A stretch of DNA of 64,000 nt. Origin: Eretmocerus hayati. Taxonomy: Eukaryota; Arthropoda; Insecta; Hymenoptera; Aphelinidae. Shown here one piece after another: positions 49,001 to 61,150 of the stretch (within the stretch, counting starts at the first letter, position 1; each line of letters opens with the position of its first letter). The position numbers and the translations under genes are program-made. The stretch spans positions 98,799,338 through 98,863,337 of the forward strand of contig CM056744.1 in assembly GCA_029851415.1 (NCBI GenBank), in the 5' to 3' direction. The notes under the pieces are model-generated. The model did not search any database and was not told the DNA's origin. It was given only the letters and a program-made list of their open reading frames with translations.

Positions 49001-49395
49001 CAAGCCGATCGATCGACATTTCCACTCGATCACGAGTTTTGATTGTGAATGCTGAGGCTGGATAACCTATAAAAGAACATTGGTTAAGCCCCAAAACAAT
49101 GACAAGAGCATATGGCATTCCAAAACATAACATTACTTAATACGTGTTGCGACTAATCTCTGCGACAATTGTTGTGGAAAACTCAAAATTAGCCATCTCC
49201 CATCAGTTTCTCTGGAAAATTGAGGAATTGAAAAAATTATCAGACAAGTCATTTCGGACTCCAAATTTGATGAGCTATACGATGTCGTATCGCAAAAGTA
49301 TTTTTCTTGAATATTTCGAGAAAAATTTTTTATACGACTCGACGCGGAAACTGCGTGTTTCCACGTCTCGCCGTATAAAACGGCATATGCGTCTC

Positions 49396-49482
49396 GTGCC
49401 AAAAACTTTGTTCTTCACGATAACCTTGTTGGCGAAGCCGACGCCCAACAAAGTTATCGCGAAGAACAAAGATTTTTGGCAC
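49396..49482. repeat. Hairpin with about 39-bp arms
   Basis: GTGCCAAAAACTTTGTTCTT at the left pairs with the complement ending GATTTTTGGCAC, with a few mismatches around a short loop near 49436. Confidence 0.8.
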
Positions 49483-49597
49483 TCGACGCATAATATACTA
49501 TTCCGATCGCATCGAATTTTCCATTTTCTCAAAATGTTTGCTTCACCATCCAAGGCACAATGTCGATGAGACGTGAGAATCAATTTCGATCCAATTT

Positions 49598-49712
49598 GTA
49601 CACTCGGCGTCAATGAATACTTCCCAGAACACTGAAAGAATACGCAACCCTAGGTTAGAAATGCACGGGTGGGTTGCGTGTTCTGGAAAGTATTCATTGA
49701 CGCCGAGTGTAC
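49598..49712. repeat. Hairpin with about 35-bp arms
   Basis: GTACACTCGGCGTCAATGAA (49598) pairs with TTCATTGACGCCGAGTGTAC (ending 49712). Pairing continues through the ACTT(C)CCAGAACAC part with a small bulge, and a GCAACCC/GGGTTGC pair lies further in. Confidence 0.85.
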
Positions 49713-50465
49713 CTCGCAAAGGAAAAAAATGCCAAGGAGTGTCCTTCACAGTGTCGCTCATTTCTCAGCTTCTTTGACTCTTACGAGCGCCCTCTAGATC
49801 GTTTTTCATGACCAAAGAATGAGAAACTTACTTCTATATATACCGAAAAAAAATTTCTACCGTGCCGTCACGAGCCGACATTTTTCAAAAAAAGATGTCG
49901 AAAACACTGAAGATTCTTCTCGTCCCAACATGTTTGAGCCTCACGCTAGAACACCATTGAGGTTTTTAAGTACCCAAAGACATCATTTCCGTCGTGAAAA
50001 TTGCTGCTGGATTCGGATTCAAACTGATATTGATGATTAACTGTGACCTAGATCCGAAAAATGGTAATCTTTGCCAACAAAACCTCGTTTTTGATTATTT
50101 TCCCCCATTCCCTCTCTTACCAGCTATTCAATGAGTCACAAAGGCTCTCCAAAATACCTTCTCATATGTGAAACTTCGCGGAAAACCAAGTGCCGACCCC
50201 AGATATGCGGTAAAAAGTAAAAATTCACACACTGGAAAGTTTTTGGTGAAGTTCTCTGCTCTGTACAAACGGGCACAAATTCATTTTGGATTTTGGGTAA
50301 ATCAGCACCTCGGACAGAGCGTGGCATAATCTCGGACTGGGCACTCAGTGTGCCCAGGTGAGGAGTATCCGTGCTTGGGCCAAGGTCCTGATTTATCCAG
50401 ATTCCAGGATAGATTTGGGCCCATTTCTACAGAATAGCGAACAACCAAAAACTTTTCAATGCACT

Positions 50466-50556
50466 GAAGAAGTTTTCGAATGAGCACCCTGGCACTAGAG
50501 CACGAGGGACATACACCGGAAATTAATTATTCAAAAAACGCATAGCTCCGCTTTGA
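50466..50556 (-). repeat. Right arm of the widely spaced inverted repeat (mate 39742-39836)
   Basis: Reverse complement of the left arm with about 80 per cent matching, from GAAGAAGTTTTCGAATGAGC to CATAGCTCCGCTTTGA. Confidence 0.6.
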
Positions 50557-53529
50557 ACAAAAGCACAATGTCCACCTTGGGCCGAAAATTTTTAGGAACA
50601 TACCATCTCCACACCGCAGTCAACGACCAACATGATTTTTTCCAAAAATTATAGTGAGCACCATTTTACAAATGCATTTCATTAGCCAATGGAGATAGAG
50701 ATTCCACTTGAAAAACGTATATCCACTTTTGAGGGTGATGGTTACTTTTATGAATTTTTTATTCACACGCGAATTCATTGAATAAGTATACCAATGAGTA
50801 TCAATTATTGAATGAGTAGTTTAGCACTCATTGGGAGTGAACGAGTTCTGACAAATTAAATATGAGTGGCCAGCTACTTTTTTCAAGTTGAAAATAACTT
50901 ATTGGTTTTTAGAGGTCGAGTTATCTATCTAACAGGGCTTCAGAGATTAATTCACTCACTCATGAACAATCTTTTACCCCGCGGGTTCTCATATGCAGTA
51001 AATTGACGATTTTGAGAGAAAGATTCTCATATTTTTGGTCCACGGGTATGGAGTTGAAGACGATTGTGAGTACTGGAAGAAAACGAGAAAAGTTTGAGTG
51101 GCATTTGAATGCAATGATCATTTTCTCCGAAACTCAATCGACTATGCGTTACGGGATGGCGCGATCGATAATACGGAGAATTTCTATAAAATATTCTTCT
51201 GGCGCATGTCACATTTTGGTGGCAGATGATTGGCATTTGAGATGATTAGAAGGTGGTTTGAGAAGAGGAATGTTTGATGAAAAATTATAGTGCAAGATAT
51301 CACTCAAATTTTTCCGAAACAATAAAATGAGATACCTAAAATACTGCCCATCGAAAATATTCGATCCTTGTGGAGGGAAGATCATGCAATAAGCCTCAAA
51401 CATCGTGCAGAGGAATCTTGGAAGAGCAAAAAGCTTCGACTGAATGTTGGTATAGCCACTCCATGATTCTATGAAGGTGCTATGCGCATAGGGCAAGCCA
51501 GGGATCTTAAAACTGTCGCTCCAATAGTTCTTCTCTCTAAAAACACATCAAACATCATATGGAACAAGCCACTTATTGTGGGAGAGAAGTCGAAGTAAAC
51601 ATGGTACTAGTGAAGCAACAATGAATTTCATCACCGTAAAAAATGTTGATGCGTTCAACTCTCTGTATACTTATTTTTTCTTATTTCTTTTTTCTCTTCC
51701 TTTCTTTTTATAGCTGATTTCCAAGAACGTCACAGTTGGTTCCAATCAGATTCCTGATTTGCAACAATTGTTTTTTCCTCTAAGCTTGCTCCAAAAAAGT
51801 AAAAATCATTACTTTCATAGATGGGAGAGATCGATTACCAGACAGATGCTTGAAAATACTTATCTGAAAAGTCATTCGGGGAGATCTCGAAGTGAGGGGT
51901 TATGGTGAACTAATCTGATTCCTTCAAGAAGCCTGCGCCTTCAAATAGGTGATTTTTCGGCGTGTACGAATAAAGTACGTGCGAGTTGAAGGTGACGAAT
52001 GCGAGATTGGATGATGAAATATAGACTAATGGACTGAATTTGTGAATTGATTGAATGTGGTGAGTGAAGAAAGTGACAGATGAAAGATGATGAGTAGGAA
52101 AGGTGGGATATGGGTCATTCTCCATAGGCGCGTCAATTTCGTGTAATGGCTCGCGATTTTTCAGAGGAATATACTAGCCTACTGGGAAGTTTCCCATGAC
52201 TTAAAACAACATATTTCTCGTCAAGCACATGTATATGCGGACCACGATTTCTCTGGGAAAGGTATGATACGACTGGTTTCATCGTCGAAATGTAAACTCC
52301 GAGGCTGTAATTTGAAAAATCGATGATTTGGTCCCAAGTTCTCACTGCTCTGACGGGTAAATGAGCTATCCTGCATGAGGTAGGTGATTTGTTAGGCTCC
52401 AGAATTGCCTACAAACCGAGGGCTCTACTCAGTCAATGCGGCGGAGTTCAGTGGGACTCGAAATGGCGATGTAATCGAATTCCCACGAAATTTCGTTGTT
52501 TTCGATAGATTGCGAAATTCAGTCGCTATTTCCACATTTTTGCGCCCCTGGCACCGTGTTAGTTAATGATAATATACACAGTTAGCTGCAAGTAGAGTTC
52601 AGGAACCGAAATATTCACAGGATCGCTCGTTATTGAGTGTTGATCGACGAATCTTAGAGCGTACCCTTTTGCTTTGTCAACTCCGTGGTACAATTATTCC
52701 TCCCTCCTGTAGTTTGAACGCCCCAAAACTGTTGGGGTATATCAAGCACAACCACACTATATACCAAATGAGTGGGTTTAGCTTTAGAGTGAGTAGAATC
52801 GTTAAGAGAGCACGAAAAGCAGGAATGTGAACTCCGTGTCTTGTAAACTCCGTGTCCCATACTTGCTACTACTCCAAATGCTCTTTTTGCACTGCACCGT
52901 GGCCCTAGTTTCAACACATTTGGCCATCTAGCGACACTTTTTCTGCATTCTGTTGATGGAGTGGGCTTGTATGTGTGTGCTAATGCACGAGTGACCTTGA
53001 AAATTGATCCATGTGTGCGAGTCCCGGGGGAATCGTCAGACTATCCGAATCAATTGAGTACTGTAAGGCAGGCATGTGTGTATGCTGTTGTGTCTGTATC
53101 CGAGGATCTCATTGCATGTATGCGTATTGTTGAGGAAACATTATACTAGTCGAATTCAATATGAGTGTCCAGAAGTACACGTACCTAGGTATGGCCCTGA
53201 GTGAATAATCCTTCGCATGTGATTTGTGTGATCTAAGGACATTGAATACGACGAATGAAGGATGAAACGATTCCAGCAAATGATCAGACGGTCTTTGTCT
53301 ATACTGTCTGTTGTATTCAATGATGAGTGTGGCTCGCAACGTGGTGGCACGATATTTCAATACGAGACACCCATAGCCTGTAAAACGTTTCTGGTTTGAG
53401 AAAGTATCTCAACTCGCTACAACAGCATAACCCTGGGCTAAAATGATGAGTGGTACATTCAATGATCAATATTAATGAGAGTTATTGTTTGAAAATTGGA
53501 TCATGGCGAGAATAAACAATAAAACGTGC

Positions 53530-55330
53530 ATCCTTTAACGTCCTTTTCGTTTTTGCTTTCTCTAAAGAGAAAGCTTTGTTTTCACCCCAACGAAAATTTG
53601 ATCAAATTTTTCATTAAAACCAGCATATTATTCAACAAAATTCCTTTTATCTAAAAAAGCCAAAGACCATTCTCTTCCTCTCGCCAAAATCTATCGAATG
53701 TAGGTAACACTTTTCCTCCTAATGCCCTTCCAAACCCGTCAGAGACTCATCTTTGCACCCCTTTTTCCGTGTATGTGTATGTGTGTGTATGTTGTTTTCT
53801 ATCGGACACGCTTTCTCTTTTTCTGTTCACCATATCAATTTTTGGCTTTCTACAAGTTGTGAAGAATCCAATTTCTGAGAGCCCAGTGATTTGGCAGCTT
53901 TCGGCTCCCAGTCAAATTTGATCCATGGGCTTTTTCAAGCAAAAGTGCTCGAATTTCGACTTTTAATACATAAATATCTTTTTCTCACACGGTCTCACCA
54001 CGAATTGAGTCACCTAAACTATGGTTTTTTCTGCATTATCTATCGATTGGTTAATACCGAAATTTTATAAAATCTTCACAGATTTCAAATTTTCGAAAAA
54101 ATCAAAATTTCCACCAAAAATTTCATTTTGACCCTTTTTAAACCCACTAAATCAAAATTCCGTCTCAACCAAACGATGGATATTGTTTAAAAAACCTCAG
54201 ACTAGAAGGCCCAAATCTCTCTAAAAAGCTTCCTCTAAAGAATAACTGAAAAAATAATGGGAAATTTTTCTTAATATTCATTTTTTCCTCGTACCTTCTT
54301 TTATGACTCATTTATCTCGATTTCAATGACCTAAACTATGGTTTTTCCTGCATTATCTATCGATTGGTTAATACCGAAATTCATTTGAGTCCTCACAAAT
54401 CTCAAATTTCCGAAAAAATCAAAATTTTCACAAAAAATTTCATTTTAACCCTTCTCAAACCCACTGCATCGTAATTCCGTCTCAACCAAACGATGGATAT
54501 TGTTAAAAAAACCTCAGTCTAGATGGCCTGAATCTCTATAAGAAGCTTCCTCAAAAGAATAACTGAAAAAATAATGGGAAATTTTTCTTAATATTCATTT
54601 TTTCCTCGTACCTTCTTTTATGACTCATTTATCTCGATTTCAATGACCTAAACTATGGTTTTTCCTGCATTATCTATCGATTGGTTAATACCGAAATTCA
54701 TTTGAGTCTTCACAAATCTCAAATTTCCGAAAAAATCAAAATTTTCACAAAAAATTTCATTTTAACCCTTCTCAAACCCACTGCATCGTAATTCCGTCTC
54801 AACCAAACGATGGATATTGTTAAAAAAACCTCAGTCTAGATGGCCTGAATCTCTATAAGAAGCTTCCTCAAAAGAATAACTCAAAAAGTAGTAGAAAATT
54901 AGAATTAATATTCATTTTTCTCTCGTATCATCCTTTACGACTAATTTATCTCAATTCTAATGACCTAAAGACTTACTTATGCGCCATCCTGAATCGATTG
55001 GCTGATACGAAATTTTCATAGAATCCGTAAAACATTGTTCATATGAAAATTTTTCCGGGGGAAGGGAATTTCCACGAAGGACTCCAGTTTAATCATCTTT
55101 AAACCGACTATATCAAAATTTTCTCTTAATCAAACAATAGATATTGTTGGAAAAACCTCCTTTCAGATGACCCAAATCTCTCTGGAATGCTTCCTCGAAA
55201 GAAAAACTCAAAATATAGGATACTTTCTTTTTCGTTAAAATTATCATCATATAACGCCGTGAGAAAGCATTCTGCTAATCACTTTGAGCAGCGTATTTTT
55301 ATTATAAGTCTTGAAATATGGGGTTTTTTG
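53530..55330 (+). repeat. Large dispersed-repeat family member with internal satellite
   Basis: Begins with the hairpin GCTTTCTCTAAAGAGAAAGC and the ATCTATCGAATGTAGGTAAC phrase seen at 33.0-33.2 kb, then a TG-rich microsatellite (53768-53794). Four tandem monomers of about 317 bp follow (53990-55260), and it ends GAGAAAGCATTCTGCTAATC...GCAGCGTATTT as at 39.7 kb. Both ends carry GAGAAAGC words. Probably a non-autonomous element; class unknown and no protein seen. Confidence 0.6.
53990..55260 (+). repeat. About 317-bp tandem repeat, four monomers
   Basis: ACCTAAACTATGGTTTTT starts lie at 54012, 54329 and 54646, and a diverged ACCTAAAGACTTACTTATG at 54963, giving a period of 317 bp. Monomers 2 and 3 are almost identical; 1 and 4 have diverged. 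Confidence 0.9.
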
Positions 55331-55466
55331 GAAAACTTGTGGGAACAATATTCGTAGATCTTAACAAAATCTACAAAAAGTTACTCTACACATTTTCTCG
55401 AAAAATCAATATTTCCCAACTTGTACCAAAGGGACCGCGAAAAGGCGAAAAATGCACGTAATTGCT

Positions 55467-56242
55467 ATCCCCCCCCCCCTCATTCACTTTTTTTTCAAAA
55501 GTAAAACTAGGCGAGTATGAGGTTCAGAAAAGAACCATTCATCTCCAGTACATCAAAACTTCAAATTTTATACGACATGGTTTAAACTCTTGGAAGGAAT
55601 GAGATCTAAAAAAACCATGTCGAGTATTTTTTGAGCCGATTTGTCACGATCAACATATCATCACTGATAGAGACTAGAGCCACTTTCCTCCAATCAAATC
55701 TTTCTTTCAATTCATCCTAATGGTGGTGGTTTGACAATTTCTTACTAGCTAATTGTCGCTGAAATAACCCGAAGTTTAGGTGAGTAGAAGAGGTACAGGG
55801 GAATATCGAAATAGAGAAAAAAATATAACTGAGTTTAATTTGGTTTTCACGATGATTCATTAAAATCTCGTATCATACTCAGTTATATTTTCTCTATTTC
55901 GATATTCCCCTGTACCTCTTCTACTCACCGAAACTTCGGGTCATTTCAGCGACAATTAGCTAGTAAGAAATTGTCAAACCACCACCATTAGGATGAATTG
56001 AAAGAAAGATTTGATTGGAGGAAAGTGGCTCTAGGCTCTATCAGTGATGATATGTTGATCGTGACAAATCGGCTCAAAAAATACTCGACATGGTTTTTTT
56101 AGATCTCATTCCTTCCAAGAGTTTAAACCATGTCGTATAAAATTTGAAGTTTTGATGTACTGGAGATGAATGGTTCTTTTCTGAACCTCATACTCGCCTA
56201 GTTTTACTTTTGAAAAAAAGTGAATGAGGGGGGGGGGGGATC
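55467..56242. repeat. Palindrome with C-run and G-run ends, copy 2
   Basis: Same structure as 36758-37532, in opposite orientation relative to the window. Confidence 0.9.
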
Positions 56243-57106
56243 TCACTCCTTGGTTATAAAAATCCAAGGGTAACCACAAATTTTCCAGGCACTTGTCCCC
56301 ACCGCACTTGAGAATTTCTTACACACGGCTCCGTCATTTTCTCCATAAAAAAATAAACTACTATCAGTGTATATTTTGTTCAGTTCAATCTGGAGAGCCA
56401 TGCAGCTACAAAGAGCAATATTGCGGAGCCGCGAAGAACACACAAAACACAACAAAGCAGACGAATCTCTCCTCCCTGTGTCCTTCTCGCATGGCGCTTT
56501 GATCCTTACGTCACCTCTAGTCGTGGCTAGTTTCGAGTATCCACATCTGATGCAACGAGATTTTCAGATGATTCGAAAATTTATTTATCCGCGATAACAA
56601 ACCAGCTGCATGGTCGGTGCCCGCGTTGCCCGGTACGCAGCAGGCAGCCTCATTGCAGACTGCCGTCAACCGGACAGGAAGTTCTTGCGCACGCGCTTCT
56701 ATCTCTCTTTCTCTCTCTCTCTCTGCATCTCTCTTCCTCTTCTCCGACCATCTTACATACCCAACACATGTGTAGTAGAGACGTTTCGATATTTCTCGAG
56801 TCGAAGCACGGGGCTGGTGAAATCGAACTGAGATGTAAAACGAAGGCATGAATTTTGCGGTGCTGCATAAAACGCGTCCAGTGCTTGGATTGAGAAAATA
56901 ATTGTACAAAACTCTGAATCGCTTCAGAAAAGCTTTGCTAAAGCATTGCAGAGCTCTATGAGCAACGTTAAGAAGTTGATAATCCAAGTAGAAAAAAAGT
57001 GTGAGGTTAAAAAACCTCAATTCAAAGTATAGATAGGCACAGCGCCTCGCTCGATTTTTCGTCTGCTCATATACTCGCCAGCGAGGCGCTACCGCGCCTC
57101 TTGATT
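55467..57106 (-). mobile_element. 1.64-kb composite repeat, copy 2 (mate 35893-37532)
   Basis: Inverted, near-identical copy: the C-run palindrome at 55467-56242, then the GC-richer segment to TCTTGATT at 57106. A GA/CT-rich stretch lies at about 56700-56740. The frame on the minus strand (56517-57125) is longer than in copy 1 only because it runs into flanking sequence. Confidence 0.85.
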
Positions 57107-59551
57107 TCTTCATATCGCACTGCAATTTTCAAACAATGATTGTCATCAATATTGACCATTGAATGTGCCACCTATCATTTGGGCCCAGAATTATGCTGTT
57201 GCGCTGAGTTTAGCCACTTAGTGCTCGATTTTCGAGAGTCGCGCACTGATCTATATCTGCGGCTCAAACTGAACGAGATGCGCGCTCCCATGATAGATAC
57301 TACTTGACCCATGAGTTAGAATAATCACATTCAGACACCAACACTTCAAGCAAGGTAGTATATTTGTCCCCTCACTCCATAAGAAGCGTCTTCACGTTAT
57401 TTGTGTAAACTCCGTGTCAGTACTGTTAACTCCGTGGCTCACCAATACACAAAAATTCATTTGACGTTGCTGTGCGTTCAGATTTGGTTGGCCAAAACAT
57501 CATACGTTCATCCATGGCGAGAATGAAAGATATCCTATCCACCAGGCCAGTTTTAAGTACAATTTTTTTTTCAGAATATAGATGTCCAAAATGACGCGCT
57601 TATGGAGAATTACCCATATGTTTATGGCTGTAATGAACGAGCGACTCTGATGATTATCCTAGTGAGCAAGTTGATATGTCGATGTGATGAGTAATTTCAT
57701 GAGTGAAGCGATGAGATGTCAGGAGTGATTGCTCCGGTGATGTGCGGTAGATTATTATCTCAATTATCAGTGAAATTGAATTAATTCCAAAATTTGACGA
57801 CAAGACTATTTATTTTCTCTCCAAATCTCAATGTCTTCGAAGCTCGCTGATGAATTTATACAAAACTGGTGATGGTGGTAGTGTTGAGAAGACATCTTGT
57901 CAGGCCTCGATCACTTGGTGGTCTGCTTTCATCGGGGATCCAGTTTTAACCATGGAAGACAGCGAAAGTTGGGTCTGCTTCACGTCCTGGAGAATGTAGA
58001 CAATTGATCAGTCATGGTATTGATTCGCATACGAAGTCTTTATCTCGAATCTCAGAGTGTAACTGATCGAGAAATCGAGTTAGAGAGCTGTTTGAGTTAG
58101 AGCTCCCTCGGAATCATATTCGATCCATTGTTTTCTCTTTTAAAAAGTAGAGGAAACTAGAGTTCATTTTCTCTAGTCATTTGACTCCTTCGGATGAAAG
58201 TAGGAGTACGCCAGCTCGATTTTTGATCAAATCATCGTGGTGATAGACAGTTCACTGGCGAGTTTGCAACATTAAATTTGAATTATACCACTCAAGTTCG
58301 ATCAAAGTACCTCTTTCGTGTGAACCAGGAACATTCACTCCGAGTTGTGTAGTTTCTATGTTTTTTGAACTTAGGCTTGGGATTGAGATATTGATAGTTG
58401 TACGTGTATTGATTTTGAGTGAGGCAGCTTTTTTGAGGACCAAAAACTATCACTGTAAGCCGAAACGTTTTGAGTTGATGTTCTTGCTGAACAAAATGAC
58501 TTCATTTTGCGTTGACAACGTGTTCTTGATATCTATTCGATATCTTACCAAAAAACTCTCCCACAGTACATTGCACTGCTGAACGAAATTTCGGGTGCGG
58601 AGTGATCCATTTGGGAATGCATGCCGACTTTGTATATTTTTCCACGTAAAAAACGAACGTATAGCGAGCCTTACCCCTACACGTTAGGATTTTTCGCAAA
58701 GAAGGTGATCCTGTTAGGATCGTAGTTTCTCCGATCAATAGTCCTATCTACCAGGTAGATGAGTATCTTCCAAAATTTTTCAACAAGCATGTTCCCGCAA
58801 CAAAATTCAAAACAGCATTGAGATGAAAAAATTTCTGAGTGACTTTCCACGTTCTGATGACTATGAGATGGGATGTCTTGATGCCATAACTATTCACACA
58901 AATCTAAGCCACGATATCATTGGAGGGCATTAGGAGGTGGATAGGAATACTTCGAGTAAATTATTGGATAGTATGTATTCGAGCAAGCAAGGATCCATCT
59001 TAGGGATGAATACACGATCAAGATCAGTCTCCCTTCGATTCAACGATAAATTTCACGATTGAAAATTCGGTGTCCTTATGGGTGGTCTTATAAGCCTCTT
59101 TTACGCTGAACTTGTTCTTGAGTTCCATTTGGATGGTTCCTCTTATGAGGAAATCTACAGAACCTTTGACTTTTATCGAACCATACATTATTCCAGTGAG
59201 ATCGGGACTCTCACGCCCTAAAATAAGTTATTCAGATGGTCTCTATAGTTACCAGGATAGTACTCTGTCGCTTCTTTGTGACAAGTGCGTAGTGCTCTCG
59301 ATACAAGTTGGAATATCGTCTGCTTTCGTATTTTTTCAATATAACTGACTCGATTTCCGATACTCCTCAGACTGTGGAGAAAACAACCCTGTTCCAAAAA
59401 GTCTGAGGAAATTTCATGTGACTCTTCAAACGTCATGCAATCATAGAACATTCGTCATGATAGCGACTCAGAAGCGTGGTTAGTGTCGTGCTCCCATGAA
59501 AAATGTAACTCACTTTGTGGGAAATACTCACTTCCTGCACTCTTTTGTATG
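57107..59551. other. Intergenic, no gene seen
   Basis: No recognisable gene. The 15-bp phrase TGTAAACTCCGTGTC at 57405 recurs exactly at 52843. Reading frames are all under 80 codons. Confidence 0.5.

Positions 59552-59591
<40 letters not shown>
59552..59591 (+). repeat. Poly(A) run of 40 bases
   Basis: Uninterrupted A40 followed by TAATAGTACATC. Could be the tail of a decayed retroposon, but no upstream body was recognised. Confidence 0.9.
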
Positions 59592-59593
<2 letters not shown>

Positions 59594-60130
59594 ATAGTAC
59601 ATCTCGATACAAGGGCGTAAAACGTTTTATCCGCGTCCGAGGGTCGGAATCATCACGAGGATGCGAAGAATAGGTTTTACGGCCGTGTATCTAACTATAC
59701 TTTTCGATAAACTGTGAGTAAAAAGCGACAAACTGTGCGCAAAGTGCACTTTTACGCACAGTGTACCGAAGAAAAAAACATTTGAGCTAGAATGAGTCGG
59801 GTGGTGAGGAATTCAGGTAAGAACAGACGATCAAAATGCTCCTTCGTTTGGCAGGGACACATCATTCTGGCTGAATATCTGTGACGTTGAACTTGCAAAT
59901 TTTGTCGCGCCCACCGCTTCAAAAAAGAACGTAAACCTCTGTTACTCAAGTACTGACCAAATGTCGCTCCCAAATCCTATCGCCCAATTTACTTTGACGT
60001 ATGATGAATCACTATGCACTCCAACGAGGTGGCTATAACGATTGTTATTTGAGGGAGGAACTCGGGAAACTTGTTCGGCCCCTGGTAGCTGATTTTTCCC
60101 GGTCAAAAAAGATGCACGTAACAGGTCTAA

Positions 60131-60593
60131 ATTATAGCTGTCGACTTTGCATGTAGTTCTCACATCGTTTCCACACTGCGAGCTTATCATAATTCAAGTG
60201 GGGAAGAACTGAAGAAGCAAAAATTGCATGTACCTTCGACAATTCTGTGGACACACGGAAAGTGAAACTAGATGAGTATAACGGAAATATACTCAATTCT
60301 GGGAGTGAAATTCAATTAAACGGGTGGCACAACGTCTCCATCAACCATGATACCACACTATTCCCGATCCATCTACTAGAGAAGCCTCCAACAGTGACGA
60401 GAACGCGATGGACCAATTCCATCTCATTGTTCTCAGGAGATTAATATCTTTCAGAAATGGTGGGCACGATTTTTTTCACATTCTAGAGGTATCTGAACAC
60501 TATAGAATTGATTTCAAAAGCGACAAGGAGGGAAAAAGAAAATTTTTCTCGGATGGTTCAAAAGTTGAAGGTTTGGTAGATTTCCTCTCATAA
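60131..60593 (+). other. Coding-like segment, possible two exons of an unknown gene
   Basis: A frame open from about 60131 to 60444 without a start Met contains KKQKIACTFDNSVD and LNGWHNVSINHDT. It overlaps a second frame (60408-60593) that follows ATCTTTCAG, a plausible splice acceptor, and contains DFFHILEV, SEHYRIDF and KVEGLVDFLS before a stop. The second part faintly recalls the end of an SH2 domain (HYRI then LVDF). No promoter or start exon was found, so this may be chance. Confidence 0.25.
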
Positions 60594-61002
60594 CTTGCAT
60601 CCTACATTTTCAGATGTAATACCGAGAGAAGAAAAACTGACTGTAAGTCTGTCTCGGGATAGTAGATAGTATCATCTCGTTTCTACTACGACTGTTTATG
60701 GAATTTGGGAGGTGAATCTACAAGCTGATTCATTATATTCCTAAGTGATGTGAATGATTTATATATCTCAGCGTCATTATTTGATTTCGGCTCGAAAAGA
60801 ATATCGAATAAAGCAATTGAAAGGTCGCACACATAGAGCTGGAATGAAATTGCTCGAATGAACCGATGAAAACCAATCTTTCAATTCAACCGAAACCCTG
60901 AGATGGAAAACTTATTTCTGGGAAGAATATAGTTTTGAAGGAAACTCCAAATATTTCATGTAGAATCCCGGTAGAGAAATTTGTATATTCATCAATACTC
61001 AC

Positions 61003-61084
61003 GGTCAGCTGGATCTGCGAGGACGACGTCAACCATCATGACGGTGGCGCAAAGGGCCAAGAGTAGAGCGAGGCAAGATTTCAT
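61003..61084 (-). CDS. First exon of a secreted protein (signal peptide), partial
   Basis: The minus-strand ATG at 61084 opens MKSCLALLLALC and continues with a hydrophobic core ending VVLADPAD, a typical signal peptide with likely cleavage after Ala near residue 23. After 82 coding bases there is a strong splice donor, GTGAGTATT (GT at 61002-61001). A TATAAAAG box lies 60-66 bp upstream of the ATG. Later exons should lie at lower coordinates but none was recognised in the next kilobase, so the mature protein is unknown. A small secreted peptide (defence, venom or cuticle type) is possible but not shown. Confidence 0.7.
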
Positions 61085-61143
61085 CGTGGATTGTAGAAAC
61101 GAGACTTGTGAGACTGTTCTGTTCGTCGAGGCAAATGCTCATC

Positions 61144-61150
61144 TTTTATA
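61144..61150 (-). promoter_or_regulatory. TATA box of the secreted-protein gene
   Basis: TATAAAA on the minus strand, about 30 bp upstream of a likely start site near the ACAGTC at about 61110-61115. Confidence 0.65.

Larger units (their letters stand above)
49001..53529. other. Intergenic, no gene seen
   Basis: AT-rich sequence with two strong hairpins (49396-49482, 49598-49712) and the right arm of the 10.8-kb inverted pair (50466-50556). Reading frames up to 141 codons (49144-49569) run through the hairpins and look fortuitous. Nothing was recognised from 50600 to 53500. Confidence 0.5.
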
